A stretch of 64,000 bases of DNA from positions 140,784-204,783 of the forward strand of contig CANLMQ010000006.1 of NCBI GenBank assembly GCA_947492175.1, given 5' to 3'. The number at the start of each line of letters is the position of its first letter. The first letter of the stretch is position 1. The stretch is from an uncultured Draconibacterium sp. (GTDB lineage: Bacteria; Bacteroidota; Bacteroidia; Bacteroidales; Prolixibacteraceae). The translations under genes and the position numbers were made by a program. Below, one piece after another: positions 42,092 through 51,130 of the stretch. The notes below the pieces were generated by a model. The model was not told the DNA's origin. It searched no databases and saw only the letters and a program-made list of their open reading frames with translations.

Positions 42092-43420
42092 TTAGTTCTT
42101 AAAGTATTCGTTAAACAATCTCAATCTTTCATCGAGCGCGGCAAACTGACTGTGTTGAACAAAAGAAACACAGGCTCTGATTCCTTCTTCGTCGCTGCCG
42201 GTATTATCTAATGCAATGGCACTAACTCCATAAAACAACAAATTAGCAACCAAATCATTCCCGGACATTCCCGGATAACAGATGGTAAAATAAAAACCAT
42301 CGGCAATTGGCACATCAATATCTTCTTTATATACAATATCGAAACCATTTTTTAAGAACAGAGCTTTCATTTGTTTGGCTCTTTCGCCATAATCTTTTAC
42401 ACCTTCAACAAAATTAAACGAGCCTTCGTTAGCTGCTTTTAGCATAGCTGCAAGGGCATACTGTGCCGAATGACTGGTTCCTGATGAAAGGGAATACAAC
42501 AAACGCAAGGTAATTGTTGCACCAAACGATGTTCCTTTAAAACGCTCCTGCAAATCGGGGTAATCGCGTTGAAACAATTTATCTGAAATAGCCATTATTC
42601 CGATTCGCTGCCCCGCATACGAAAAGATTTTGGAACTTGAAATAAACAGTACGTAATTATCGGTGTAATTGGCAACAGATGGCTGGTAAGGAGCCATACC
42701 CGGCTTCGAAATATCGGTTCTGAAATCCATGCCAAAATACGCCAGGTCTTCCATTACAATAACATCGTACTTATTTGCCAGTTCGCCAATAATTTTTAAT
42801 TCTTCGTTGTTAAAACAAATCCACGACGGATTATTCGGATTGGAATACACAATGGAGTGAATATTTCCTTTAGAAAGTATACTTTCCAGCTTAGCTCTTA
42901 ATTTCTCCCCTCTGAAGTTAAATACATCAAACGTTTCGTAGTTCAGGCCAAGTACCATCATTTGCTGCTTTTGCACCGGGAAACCCGGATCAATAAACAA
43001 CAATGTATCTTTGTTTTTATCAACATGTCCGGCTGCCATAAATGCAGCATAAGTTCCCTGCATCGATCCGGTTGTTGGAATACAACCTGCTGCTGCCACA
43101 TCAATGTTTAAAAAGTTTTTAATAAACTTTGAAGCCTCAGCTTTTAATGGTTTAATACCATCAACCATGGGGTAAACAGCAGCCACTCCATTGTCGAGCG
43201 CTTCTTTTTCAGCTTCCACACCTACTTTTGCAGGAGGTAATCCCGGAACTCCCATTTCCATTCGGACGTACTTAAAACCCGATGCTTCTTCAACCGCATT
43301 TACCAATGCAACAATTTCGCGAATCGAAGCTTTGCCCACGTCAGGAATACGTAGTTCCTGTATCTTTTTTTCTACAAGAGATTTATCTAGAGGAGAATTG
43401 TTCATTTCAGAAAAGTTCAA
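42092..43420 (-). CDS. PLP-dependent aminotransferase, class I/II
   Basis: A 442-residue fold-type I aminotransferase. SSSKIFSYAGQRIG (about 251-264) holds the PLP-binding Lys. YSNPNNPSW (about 188-196) is the Asn-Pro loop, and VMEDLAYFGMDF contains the Asp that pairs with the pyridine nitrogen. The start (Met1 or Met6) does not change the fold. It sits within the aromatic amino-acid block, after pheA and flavodoxin, so it probably interconverts phenylpyruvate or another arylpyruvate with the amino acid; specificity is not readable from motifs. Confidence 0.9.
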   Translation of the reverse strand: MNFSEMNNSPLDKSLVEKKIQELRIPDVGKASIREIVALVNAVEEASGFKYVRMEMGVPGLPPAKVGVEAEKEALDNGVAAVYPMVDGIKPLKAEASKFIKNFLNIDVAAAGCIPTTGSMQGTYAAFMAAGHVDKNKDTLLFIDPGFPVQKQQMMVLGLNYETFDVFNFRGEKLRAKLESILSKGNIHSIVYSNPNNPSWICFNNEELKIIGELANKYDVIVMEDLAYFGMDFRTDISKPGMAPYQPSVANYTDNYVLFISSSKIFSYAGQRIGIMAISDKLFQRDYPDLQERFKGTSFGATITLRLLYSLSSGTSHSAQYALAAMLKAANEGSFNFVEGVKDYGERAKQMKALFLKNGFDIVYKEDIDVPIADGFYFTICYPGMSGNDLVANLLFYGVSAIALDNTGSDEEGIRACVSFVQHSQFAALDERLRLFNEYFKN

Positions 43421-43553
43421 AGTTTAAGGTTCAGAGTTTAATGTCCCCCGAACCTCGTTCAAAATGATCTGCTATTCAACAAAAACATGGTTTGCACAGA
43501 ACTTGATTCTTGCCCACCGCCGGTTGAAATAACAAGTATATAAAAGTATCCTT

Positions 43554-44078
43554 CTAAAATCCGAAATCAGGTTTAATTTGCTCAACCCAGGCGGCAATAC
43601 GTTCCTGGGTAAGTTCAGATTCAAAATCTTCATCAATGGGCAAACCTATAAATTTACCATCAACCACAGCTTCCGATTCATCAAACTCGTAACCTTCTGT
43701 ATCAACCGGACCAACCAACATGGCTCCGTTTTTCATTAACTCTTTACCCAACAAACCAATGTGATCGACAAATGCATGCGCATAAGTAACATGGTCGCCT
43801 AATCCAAAAATTGCTACAGTTTTTTCGCTGTAATCAACCTTTGAAATTTCGGGCATAAATTTTCCCCAGTCATTCGATGAATAATCAGAATCCCAGGTAT
43901 CTTTTCCAACTGTTGAAAGACCAAATATAAGTTTGTCGTATTTTTTTAAATCTTCTGCCGTTGCATCTTTTACTGCTACCATATCTACATTGTTTTCGCC
44001 AATGGCAGCCTTAATTGCATCGGCTACACGGTTTACCGAACCGCCAACCGGACCATAAAAAATTGCTATTTTGCTCAT
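43554..44078 (-). CDS. Flavodoxin
   Basis: A 174-residue flavodoxin-fold protein. The phosphate loop reads YGPVGGSVNRVADAI, differing from the usual T-x-T-G-x-T loop but in the right place. FGLSTVGKDTWDSDYSSNDW (about 53-72) and IFGLGDHVTYAHAFVDHIG (about 94-112) are the two FMN-flanking loops. It would carry low-potential electrons, probably to or from the ferredoxin-dependent 2-oxoacid oxidoreductases on either side. It lies 18 nt after pheA on the same strand. Confidence 0.9.
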   Translation of the reverse strand: MSKIAIFYGPVGGSVNRVADAIKAAIGENNVDMVAVKDATAEDLKKYDKLIFGLSTVGKDTWDSDYSSNDWGKFMPEISKVDYSEKTVAIFGLGDHVTYAHAFVDHIGLLGKELMKNGAMLVGPVDTEGYEFDESEAVVDGKFIGLPIDEDFESELTQERIAAWVEQIKPDFGF

Positions 44079-44096
44079 ATCTTTATGTTTATATAA

Positions 44097-44927
44097 TTAC
44101 TGATTATGTAAATTTCCTTTTATGTACTCTCCTAATATTGAGAGGCTCGAAGCACTTTTTAATACCTGGTGAATCGCTCTGTCGTAATTTTCACTCTTTT
44201 CCCATTCAATATCTACATGGAAGGTATATTCGTTTGGTTTTCCAATTTTTGGCACCGACTGAATTTTAGTCAGGTTAATCTCATTTTCTGCAAATGTATT
44301 TAACACCCTTGCCAAAGCGCCGTAAAAGTGCCCCACTTCAAAACACACCGACGCTTTATTTGTTCCAGCCGTTGGATTTCCGTGTTTTGAGAGAATTAAA
44401 AATCGCGTATAATTTTTCTTGTTTGTTTCAATACCTGTATCTAAAACCGATAAGCCATACAGTTCTGCCGAACGCAGATTACCAATAGAAGCAGCATTGG
44501 TAAGCTTCTCTTCATGCACTAATTTTGAAGAGGCTGCAGTATCAAGATTTTCATGAAGTTGTGCCTTTGGATAAAACTGCTCGATGTATTCCATGCACTG
44601 TCTCAACGCAATGGGATGCGAATGAATATGTTCGATATCTTCGGATTTTACACCTTCGTTTACCAGCAAATTCATTGAAATATGCAAATAAATTTCGCCA
44701 ATAATACGTAAATGGTAATCGCGTATTAGCTGGTAATTGTTTAACAAACTGCCGGCAATTGAATTTTCGATTGCCATTACAGCATAATCAACCTTATCTG
44801 AATCGATGTATTCGCAAACAGTTGTAAATGTCTTACATTCAACAATCTCAACTTCCTCATCAAAATATTTCCGTGCGGCATCTTCGTGAAAAGATCCTGC
44901 TATTCCCTGTACTGCTATCCGTTTCAT
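44097..44927 (-). CDS. pheA: Prephenate dehydratase with ACT domain
   Basis: A 276-residue enzyme that converts prephenate to phenylpyruvate. The dehydratase motifs are visible: IAVQGIAGSFHEDAA at the start, AIENSIAGSLLNNYQLI (about 52-68), and the catalytic NYTRFLIL (Thr-Arg-Phe) near residue 170. The C-terminal ACT domain has the GALARVL segment, but the usual E-S-R-P phenylalanine-binding motif reads QSVP, so feedback control may differ. There is no chorismate mutase domain. It lies between the tandem-ACT gene and flavodoxin. Confidence 0.95.
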   Translation of the reverse strand: MKRIAVQGIAGSFHEDAARKYFDEEVEIVECKTFTTVCEYIDSDKVDYAVMAIENSIAGSLLNNYQLIRDYHLRIIGEIYLHISMNLLVNEGVKSEDIEHIHSHPIALRQCMEYIEQFYPKAQLHENLDTAASSKLVHEEKLTNAASIGNLRSAELYGLSVLDTGIETNKKNYTRFLILSKHGNPTAGTNKASVCFEVGHFYGALARVLNTFAENEINLTKIQSVPKIGKPNEYTFHVDIEWEKSENYDRAIHQVLKSASSLSILGEYIKGNLHNQ

Positions 44928-45008
44928 ATTATAAATTAACTACACCCAAAGATATAAATAATGAATTTAGATTATGGATTTTGACCAGTATTGAAGCGAA
45001 ATTTAAAA

Positions 45009-45437
45009 TTACAAGCGATAAAGCTCATCGGCTCTCAATAACTCTGTTTGGTGTTTTTGCAACATTTCAACACAGCGTTGAACCCGGGTCGGGCGGATTA
45101 CAGTTACCGCTCCCTCCTCGTTCATCGAAAATGCATACATGTATTCAATAAACACCTCTTCTTCCTGTAGAATACCTAAAAGCTTCGATAAACTACCTGC
45201 CTTATTTGGAGTTTTTGCCAAAACCACATCGGTAGTTTGTACCGAGAAATCATTTTGTTTTAACGTATTGCAAGCTTTATCAGGGTCGGAAACAATCATT
45301 CTCAATATTCCAAAATCGGATGTGTCGGCTATGGTAAATGCAGAAATATTTACTCCGGCTTCGCCTAAAATTTGGGTAACTTCGTTTAATCTTCCGGATT
45401 TATTTTCAAGAAAAACAGATACTTGTTTTATAATCAT
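45009..45437 (-). CDS. Tandem ACT-domain protein (IlvH/YkgJ-like amino-acid sensor)
   Basis: A 142-residue protein made of two ACT folds: VSVFLENKSGRLNEVTQILG (about 5-24) and the second starting VVLAKTPNKAGSLSKLLGIL (about 71-90). ACT domains bind amino acids. Stand-alone pairs like this occur next to phenylacetate-CoA ligase and ior genes and are thought to act as regulators or enzyme partners. It lies 81 nt before pheA and follows the paaK gene at 45534-46832. It shares its type but not close sequence identity with the ACT proteins at 46935 and 49293. Confidence 0.88.
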   Translation of the reverse strand: MIIKQVSVFLENKSGRLNEVTQILGEAGVNISAFTIADTSDFGILRMIVSDPDKACNTLKQNDFSVQTTDVVLAKTPNKAGSLSKLLGILQEEEVFIEYMYAFSMNEEGAVTVIRPTRVQRCVEMLQKHQTELLRADELYRL

Positions 45438-45533
45438 CGCTTTAAAATTGTTAGTTTTTATTCTATTCGACTAATCACCGGTGAGTGTTATTTGTATTAT
45501 CCAAATAACAAAACTCATGCTTGTAAGATGGCT

Positions 45534-46832
45534 TTATATATTTCGGTTATCAATTACACGCTTTGCCTTTCCGGCCGTGCGTTCAATTGTTTTCGGCTCA
45601 ACCAGTTTTACATCTACCGAAATCCCCAGTAAACTTTGAATATTGTGTTTAATCTTCTTTTTCAAACCTTCCAGCTGGCGCACCTCATCCGAGAAAAACT
45701 GCTCCTGTACTTCCACCATCAACTTCAATACATCCAGTGTGCCTTCGCGTTCAACAATCAATAAATAATGCGGTTCGGTTTCACTCATATCGAGCAATAC
45801 TGTTTCAATTTGCGACGGGAATACATTCACACCACGAATAATCAACATATCATCGCTGCGGCCTTTGCATTTTTCCATCCGAACCAGGGTACGTCCGCAC
45901 TCACATTTGTAGTAAATCAACCGGGTTAAATCGCGCGTACGGTAACGAAGTATTGGAATTCCTTCTTTGGTAACCGTTGAAAAAACCAACTCCCCTATTT
46001 CTCCCGGCTCAACAGGTTCCAGGGTTTCAGGATTAATTATTTCAGGAATAAAATGGTCTTCGTTAACATGCATTCCAGCCTGTTGCTCGCATTCACACGA
46101 AACTCCCGGACCAATAACTTCGCTCAATCCATAAATATCGATGGCTTTAAGTTTAAGTTTGGCTTCTATTTCTTTACGCATGCTTTCACTCCATGGCTCG
46201 GCACCAAAAATTCCAACGCGTAATTTCAAATCGTCAGGGTTAATTCCCATGTCAGTCATAATCTCGGACAAAAACAAAGCATACGATGGAGTACAGGCAA
46301 TTACCGAAGTTCCAAAGTCCTGCATCAGCTGGATTTGTTTTTGCGTATTTCCACCTGAAATAGGAATTACGGTTGCCCCCAGATTTTCTGTTCCGTAATG
46401 CATTCCCAAACCACCTGTAAACAAGCCGTAACCATAAGCTACCTGAACGATATCGTTCCTGCTAACGCCCGCCATACACAAAGTCCGGGTAACCACATCG
46501 GCCCACATGTTTAAATCGTTACGGGTGTACCCAACTACGGTTGGTTTCCCGGTTGTTCCCGAACTTGCATGCACACGAACAATCTCACTCATTGGAACGG
46601 TAAACATTCCAAAAGGATAATTATCGCGTAAATCGGTTTTATTGGTAAATGGTAAATTCTTTAAATCGTCGATTGAACGCACATCGCCAGGCAACATTCC
46701 AATCTCCTGCATTTTTGAACGATAACTGGGAATATTATGGAAAATACGCTGGACAGTTTGTTTTAATCTTTCACTTTGAATGGCAGCCATCTCATCGCGC
46801 GATGCACATTCAATTTTTTCATTCCAAATCAT
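45534..46832 (-). CDS. paaK: Phenylacetate-CoA ligase (PaaK-type), copy 1
   Basis: The ATG at 46832 gives a 432-residue protein (MIWNEKIECASRDEM), the normal PaaK length; a longer frame from 46910 is unlikely. ASSGTTGKPTVVGYT is the AMP-binding P-loop. IYGLSEVIGPGVSCECEQQ is the adenylation A5 motif, with a CECG cysteine pair later (YKCECGRTL). The C-terminal domain has the adenylation Lys in TAGKAKRVID. The enzyme activates phenylacetate, or indole- or hydroxyphenylacetate, with ATP to the CoA thioester. It lies among ACT, pheA and ior genes, so it feeds aryl-acetyl-CoA to the ferredoxin-dependent oxidoreductase or removes its product. Confidence 0.93.
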   Translation of the reverse strand: MIWNEKIECASRDEMAAIQSERLKQTVQRIFHNIPSYRSKMQEIGMLPGDVRSIDDLKNLPFTNKTDLRDNYPFGMFTVPMSEIVRVHASSGTTGKPTVVGYTRNDLNMWADVVTRTLCMAGVSRNDIVQVAYGYGLFTGGLGMHYGTENLGATVIPISGGNTQKQIQLMQDFGTSVIACTPSYALFLSEIMTDMGINPDDLKLRVGIFGAEPWSESMRKEIEAKLKLKAIDIYGLSEVIGPGVSCECEQQAGMHVNEDHFIPEIINPETLEPVEPGEIGELVFSTVTKEGIPILRYRTRDLTRLIYYKCECGRTLVRMEKCKGRSDDMLIIRGVNVFPSQIETVLLDMSETEPHYLLIVEREGTLDVLKLMVEVQEQFFSDEVRQLEGLKKKIKHNIQSLLGISVDVKLVEPKTIERTAGKAKRVIDNRNI

Positions 46833-46934
46833 ATAAATGTTTTGATTTCTGGTTTTTAATTTTTGAATTCCGCAAATTTCCTCTGTTTCGGAACCATCAT
46901 TATGGGGCACAAATCATCTGCGGGATATTTGGTC

Positions 46935-47366
46935 TTATTTTCCGTATACGGATTTATCGTCTAAAATATGTACATGATTTACTTCCAACCTTCTTTTTGC
47001 CTCTAAAACATCAGGAACCTCCAGCAATAAAATGGCCATGTTATTTTCAGAAATCAAACGGGTATAAGCACTGTCGATGTGAATACCTGAACGTGCAATT
47101 TTAACAAGCAATTCATCAAGCCCTCCCGTTTCATCCTTCATTTCAAGCGCAATTACTTCGTGCATAGTAACTGAATTACCATTGTCGGCCAATACCTTAT
47201 AGGCTTTCTCGGGCTGATCGACCAGAAGATTCAATACTCCCCAACCATGCGCCATATTGTTCAATGTTAATGAGCGAATATTGATCGTTTCTTTTTTCAA
47301 AAGACTGGTAATAGATTCGAAATGTGATATTTTATTTTCCAGAAAAATGGATATTTCAAATGCCAT
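46935..47366 (-). CDS. Tandem ACT-domain protein, paralogue of 49293-49727
   Basis: A 143-residue protein with two ACT folds (EISIFLENKISHFESITSLL at the start, then EVIALEMKDETGGLDELLVK at about 69-88). It is clearly paralogous to the gene 49293-49727 (same length, same opening EISIFLEN and same ALEMKDE..GGLDDLL core). Each copy is adjacent to a paaK gene, so each ligase seems to have its own ACT partner. It lies 102 nt before paaK copy 1 and starts after a 142-nt gap behind the symporter gene. Confidence 0.88.
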   Translation of the reverse strand: MAFEISIFLENKISHFESITSLLKKETINIRSLTLNNMAHGWGVLNLLVDQPEKAYKVLADNGNSVTMHEVIALEMKDETGGLDELLVKIARSGIHIDSAYTRLISENNMAILLLEVPDVLEAKRRLEVNHVHILDDKSVYGK

Positions 47367-47508
47367 AATGATAGTTTTACTGATTTTTAAAAATTGTCTT
47401 TTGTAAATTTAGTAGTATTCTTTAAAAGATTTTATTGTACTACTATATATTTATACTGTTTTTAGAGAACAAGCCTGTATTTACTTATATCCGGAGAGTG
47501 TTTTTACG

Positions 47509-49095
47509 CTACTTTATTCCTTTATAACATGCCACAAGGTGTTCGTCGGAAGTTTTTTCCGTAAACAAAGACACAACTACCAAAACAAAAATTGAAACGG
47601 GCATGGCAATTACAATCGGATCAATAATCATCCAGGGAAATTCGCTTGCAAGTGTTGGTTTTCCAAAAATTGCCTGACAAATACCCAGAGGTTCCGACTC
47701 TTTAAGGTGCATAAACCCTAACGCAAAAACACTTGCCAACAATCCGGAAACAATACTCCACAACGCAGCTTGTTTTGTAACTCTTTTCCAGTACAGAGCC
47801 CCAAAATAAACCGGCAAAAATGTAGCAGCACATATTCCAAAGAAAATAGCTGTACCTCGAGCAATAATACTACCCGGCAATTTATAACCGATTATAATAC
47901 TAACTAAAATAGCCACAATAATTCCAATTTTAGAAATTATCATCGAGTCGATTTTCTTATTCGGAAATACATTTTCGATAAAATCACGTCCCAGAGAAGT
48001 TCCCATGGCGTGGAATTGCGAACTCAGCGTCGACATTCCGGCTGATAACAATGCCAGCATAAACAAGTAAACAAACCACTCGGGCATGGCAGCACTAATA
48101 TATTCCGGAATTATTAAATCTACATTTCCGTTTGCCATTTGAATAGCCAACTGCCCCGATTCGTTATAAAAGAAAAGGTTGGTTAAAGCACCGACAGTAT
48201 ACACAAAACCGGTAGCAACAAAAATGAAAATTCCGCCTATTAAAACAGCGCGATTTAGTTCGCGATTACTTTTAACCGTCATAAAACGCACCACAAGCTG
48301 CGGTTGTGCCAAAACACCAATTCCAACCCCCAAAAGAATATTGGTTGTTAAAGCCCACCACCATCCGGAATTCATTTTTGGGAAAGCGGTCCACCCCGCA
48401 TGTCCTTTCGCAATCAGGCTTTCAGGAACCAGGTTTGCCATATTCGTTAGAGCTTCGTGCGCTGCAGTAACACCACCTAGCTTTATATAGGTTACAATCA
48501 ACAAAAAGAACAGACTTAAAAACATCACTGATCCCTGCAAGGCATCGGTGTACATAACTCCTTTTAAACCTCCGGCTATAACATAGGCTGCAATAATTAT
48601 CGAGAAAAAAGTAAGAGCCAGCGAAAAATCGATTTCAAAAATACTTTCGATAAAACGGGCACCACCTATTAACACCACTGCAGCATAAAGCGGCATGGAA
48701 ATAAAAATAATTGCACCACTGATAATTTGTATCTTTTTTGATTGAAAGCGGTTTCCTAAAAATTCGGGGAAAGTATGGGCATCAAGGTTATGCCCCATTT
48801 TTCGGGTAACCCGTCCGAAAAAGATAAATGCAATAAAGACCCCGATGATAATATTTAAGGCTGTCAGCCAGATAAGTCCCATCCCGTACACTCCGGCAAT
48901 TCCTCCAAAACCAATAATTGCAGAGGTTGAAATAAACGTAGCACCATACGACATTGCCATTACGAAAGGGTGAATATCGCGACCTGCCAATAAATAATCT
49001 TTTGCACTTTTGGTTTGTTTATACCCCCGGTATCCCAGAAAAGCTATTGCCAGCAGATAAATAACAACTACCAATCCTAAAGTGAATGTATTCAT
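47509..49095 (-). CDS. Sodium:solute symporter (SSS/SLC5 family)
   Basis: A 528-residue protein with about 13 membrane helices. The N-terminal YLLAGRDIHPFVMAMSYGATFISTSAIIGF segments (sodium-site helices 1 and 2) and GRVTRKMG follow the family pattern. ALLSAGMSTLSSQFHAMGT (about 345-363) carries the second-sodium-site Ser residues. The substrate is unknown; its place between ACT-paaK pairs suggests uptake of an aryl or short-chain carboxylate such as phenylacetate. A 57-residue single-helix protein is encoded 12 nt upstream and is probably a small subunit. Confidence 0.9.
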   Translation of the reverse strand: MNTFTLGLVVVIYLLAIAFLGYRGYKQTKSAKDYLLAGRDIHPFVMAMSYGATFISTSAIIGFGGIAGVYGMGLIWLTALNIIIGVFIAFIFFGRVTRKMGHNLDAHTFPEFLGNRFQSKKIQIISGAIIFISMPLYAAVVLIGGARFIESIFEIDFSLALTFFSIIIAAYVIAGGLKGVMYTDALQGSVMFLSLFFLLIVTYIKLGGVTAAHEALTNMANLVPESLIAKGHAGWTAFPKMNSGWWWALTTNILLGVGIGVLAQPQLVVRFMTVKSNRELNRAVLIGGIFIFVATGFVYTVGALTNLFFYNESGQLAIQMANGNVDLIIPEYISAAMPEWFVYLFMLALLSAGMSTLSSQFHAMGTSLGRDFIENVFPNKKIDSMIISKIGIIVAILVSIIIGYKLPGSIIARGTAIFFGICAATFLPVYFGALYWKRVTKQAALWSIVSGLLASVFALGFMHLKESEPLGICQAIFGKPTLASEFPWMIIDPIVIAMPVSIFVLVVVSLFTEKTSDEHLVACYKGIK

Positions 49096-49107
49096 AATTG
49101 TTATCTC

Positions 49108-49281
49108 TTAAATGTTAGTTTGTTCTTCTTTACTCTCCCAATCCAGATCTTTCTGAATTTCGTCAATATCGGTTTCCCTTCCTTTGTTCCAGTTAATCAT
49201 CCCGTATACAACACAGGCTAATAATCCCAGTATTGCCAAAAGATATCCGAGATAAATACCCGGGTCGTCTATTCCTAGCAT
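49108..49281 (-). CDS. Small single-helix protein, likely symporter accessory subunit (57 aa)
   Basis: ATG 49281 to TAA 49108 encodes 57 residues: a short N-terminus (MLGIDDPG), one hydrophobic helix (IYLGYLLAILGLLACVVYG, about 9-27) and a charged tail (NWNKGRETDIDEIQKDLDWE). The gene lies 12 nt before the SSS symporter and 11 nt after the ACT gene, so it is inside the operon. Comparable 50-60-residue proteins with a G-I-x-D-P N-terminus occur in front of SSS symporters in other bacteria. Its size makes it easy to miss. Confidence 0.85.
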   Translation of the reverse strand: MLGIDDPGIYLGYLLAILGLLACVVYGMINWNKGRETDIDEIQKDLDWESKEEQTNI

Positions 49282-49292
49282 GCTATTTAGTT

Positions 49293-49727
49293 TTATAGGT
49301 TTCCGTAAACTTTTTGGTCTTCGAGGGTATTTATTCCGCTATCATTCAGCTTCCTAACGGACTCTTCATAATCATCTACATTCAATACAAGAATTGCAGT
49401 TTGTGATTCCTGAATAATACGCCCAAGTGCATTGTTAAAATTAACTCCGGCATGTGCAACCTGCATCAGCAGATCATCTAAACCGCCCGCTTCGTCTTTC
49501 ATTTCAAGTGCTATTACTTTTCGTAATGCAACCGAAACGCCTTTCTCCGAAAGTGCTTTATAAGCTTTTTCAGGATTATCAACCAGCAGATTGAGAATTC
49601 CCCAACCATTTGCAGTATCGTTAATCGCCATTGTACGGATATTGATATTACTGTTTTTCAAAACATTGGTAATCCGTTCAAAATGTCCGATCCTATTTTC
49701 CAGAAATATTGAAATTTCGTATGCCAT
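49293..49727 (-). CDS. Tandem ACT-domain protein, paralogue of 46935-47366
   Basis: A 144-residue protein with two ACT folds (EISIFLENRIGHFERITNVL at residues 4-23, then KVIALEMKDEAGGLDDLLMQ at about 69-88). It is paralogous to the copy at 46935-47366. It lies 83 nt behind paaK copy 2 and directly before the small symporter subunit. Ligand-binding glycines in the loops suggest amino-acid sensing; aromatic amino acids are the likely ligands given the neighbours. Confidence 0.88.
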   Translation of the reverse strand: MAYEISIFLENRIGHFERITNVLKNSNINIRTMAINDTANGWGILNLLVDNPEKAYKALSEKGVSVALRKVIALEMKDEAGGLDDLLMQVAHAGVNFNNALGRIIQESQTAILVLNVDDYEESVRKLNDSGINTLEDQKVYGNL

Positions 49728-49810
49728 TTTAGTTTTAAGTTTGATGTATAACGGTAGTTACTGTCAGCAATTCGCATTGAATCTGTAAACTGACATTTGT
49801 ACATTTTTTT

Positions 49811-51127
49811 CTAATTCAAGCCATTAATACGTTTGTCGGCTACGCGAACAGCTTTTCCTTCCGATTTTGGAATGGAACCCGCTTCAACCAGTTTCACAAT
49901 AGGTTTAGCCAGTACTTCATCGCGAATTTGTGCAGTAATTTTTTTGGTTAACTGATCCAACCGTCGGATATCTCCTCTAAACCAATCTGATTTTACTTCC
50001 ACTTCCACTACCATTTCGTCGGCACCATTCATGGTTTCAAGAGTAATTAAATAATCTGATCCAACCTCAGGAATTTTCATCAATACACCTTCAATCTGCA
50101 TTGGAAATACATTACAACCTTTAATGATAAACATGTCATCCGAGCGCCCTGTAATGCGATCAATTCGACGATGCATTCTGCCACATTCGCATTTACCTGG
50201 AATAATCCGTGTAATATCGCGGGTACGATAGCGGATTAACGGCATCGCCTGGCGATCGAGTGTAGTCATTACCAATTCGCCGTATTCACCATCAGGCACA
50301 GGCTCCAAAGTATCAGGATTAACAATTTCAACAATATAGGCATCTTCCCAAATGTGCAAACCATTTTGGTGCGTGCACTCAAAAGCTACACCCGGCCCGT
50401 TCATTTCCGATAATCCAAACGAATTAAAAGCACGCACACCAAACATATCTTCAATGCGCTTCCGCTGTGCATCTGTGTGAGGTTCGGCTCCAATCACCAA
50501 TGTTTTTAACCGGGTATCTTTTTTCGGATCGAGCCCAACCGATTGAAACACTTCGTACAGGCGCCCCAAATAACTCGGAATGGCATGAGCTGCTGTGGTT
50601 CCGTAATCCTGCATTAATTTAATCTGACGCAAACTGTTACCTGCACCTGCCGGAATACTTAAAGCTCCCAGCGTTTCAATTCCGTACTGAAATCCTAACC
50701 CCCCGGTAAAAAGTCCGTAACCACAAATATTTTGAAAAACATCGGTATCCCGAATTCCTGCACAAAATAAAGAACGAGCCATTAAATTGGCCCACGATTT
50801 CAGGTCGTGCCTGTTGTGAAAAATTACGGTTGGATTACCTGTTGTTCCACTGGAACTGTGCAAACGAATTATATCTTTTTTGGGTAGCGTTAGAAATCCG
50901 TAAGGAAAGTTTTCGCGCAAATCCTGCTTTGTTGTAAAAGGCAAATCTACAATTTGGGCGATATCTTTTATACCACCTGCACTAATCCTGTTTTGTTCAA
51001 AAAGTTTCTTGTAATAGGGTGAACGAGCTGCATGCTCTATTGTATTATTTAATCGTCCTACCTGTAATTTTTTGAGATCATTTTTAGCTAAAGTCTCAAA
51101 TTCCTCCTGCCAGTATTCTTTCCCCAT
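49811..51127 (-). CDS. paaK: Phenylacetate-CoA ligase (PaaK-type), copy 2
   Basis: The ATG at 51127 follows a TTG at 51130 and is the likelier start; the protein is 438 residues. SSSGTTGNPTVIFHN is the AMP-binding loop. FGLSEMNGPGVAFECTHQNG is the A5 region, GKCECGRMHRR is the cysteine motif, and SEGKAVRVADKR carries the C-terminal Lys. It is paralogous to copy 1 (45534-46832) but clearly diverged, so the two probably prefer different aryl acids. It starts 3 nt after the stop of the porin gene and is followed by an ACT gene and the symporter. Confidence 0.93.
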   Translation of the reverse strand: MGKEYWQEEFETLAKNDLKKLQVGRLNNTIEHAARSPYYKKLFEQNRISAGGIKDIAQIVDLPFTTKQDLRENFPYGFLTLPKKDIIRLHSSSGTTGNPTVIFHNRHDLKSWANLMARSLFCAGIRDTDVFQNICGYGLFTGGLGFQYGIETLGALSIPAGAGNSLRQIKLMQDYGTTAAHAIPSYLGRLYEVFQSVGLDPKKDTRLKTLVIGAEPHTDAQRKRIEDMFGVRAFNSFGLSEMNGPGVAFECTHQNGLHIWEDAYIVEIVNPDTLEPVPDGEYGELVMTTLDRQAMPLIRYRTRDITRIIPGKCECGRMHRRIDRITGRSDDMFIIKGCNVFPMQIEGVLMKIPEVGSDYLITLETMNGADEMVVEVEVKSDWFRGDIRRLDQLTKKITAQIRDEVLAKPIVKLVEAGSIPKSEGKAVRVADKRINGLN

Positions 51128-51130
51128 CAA

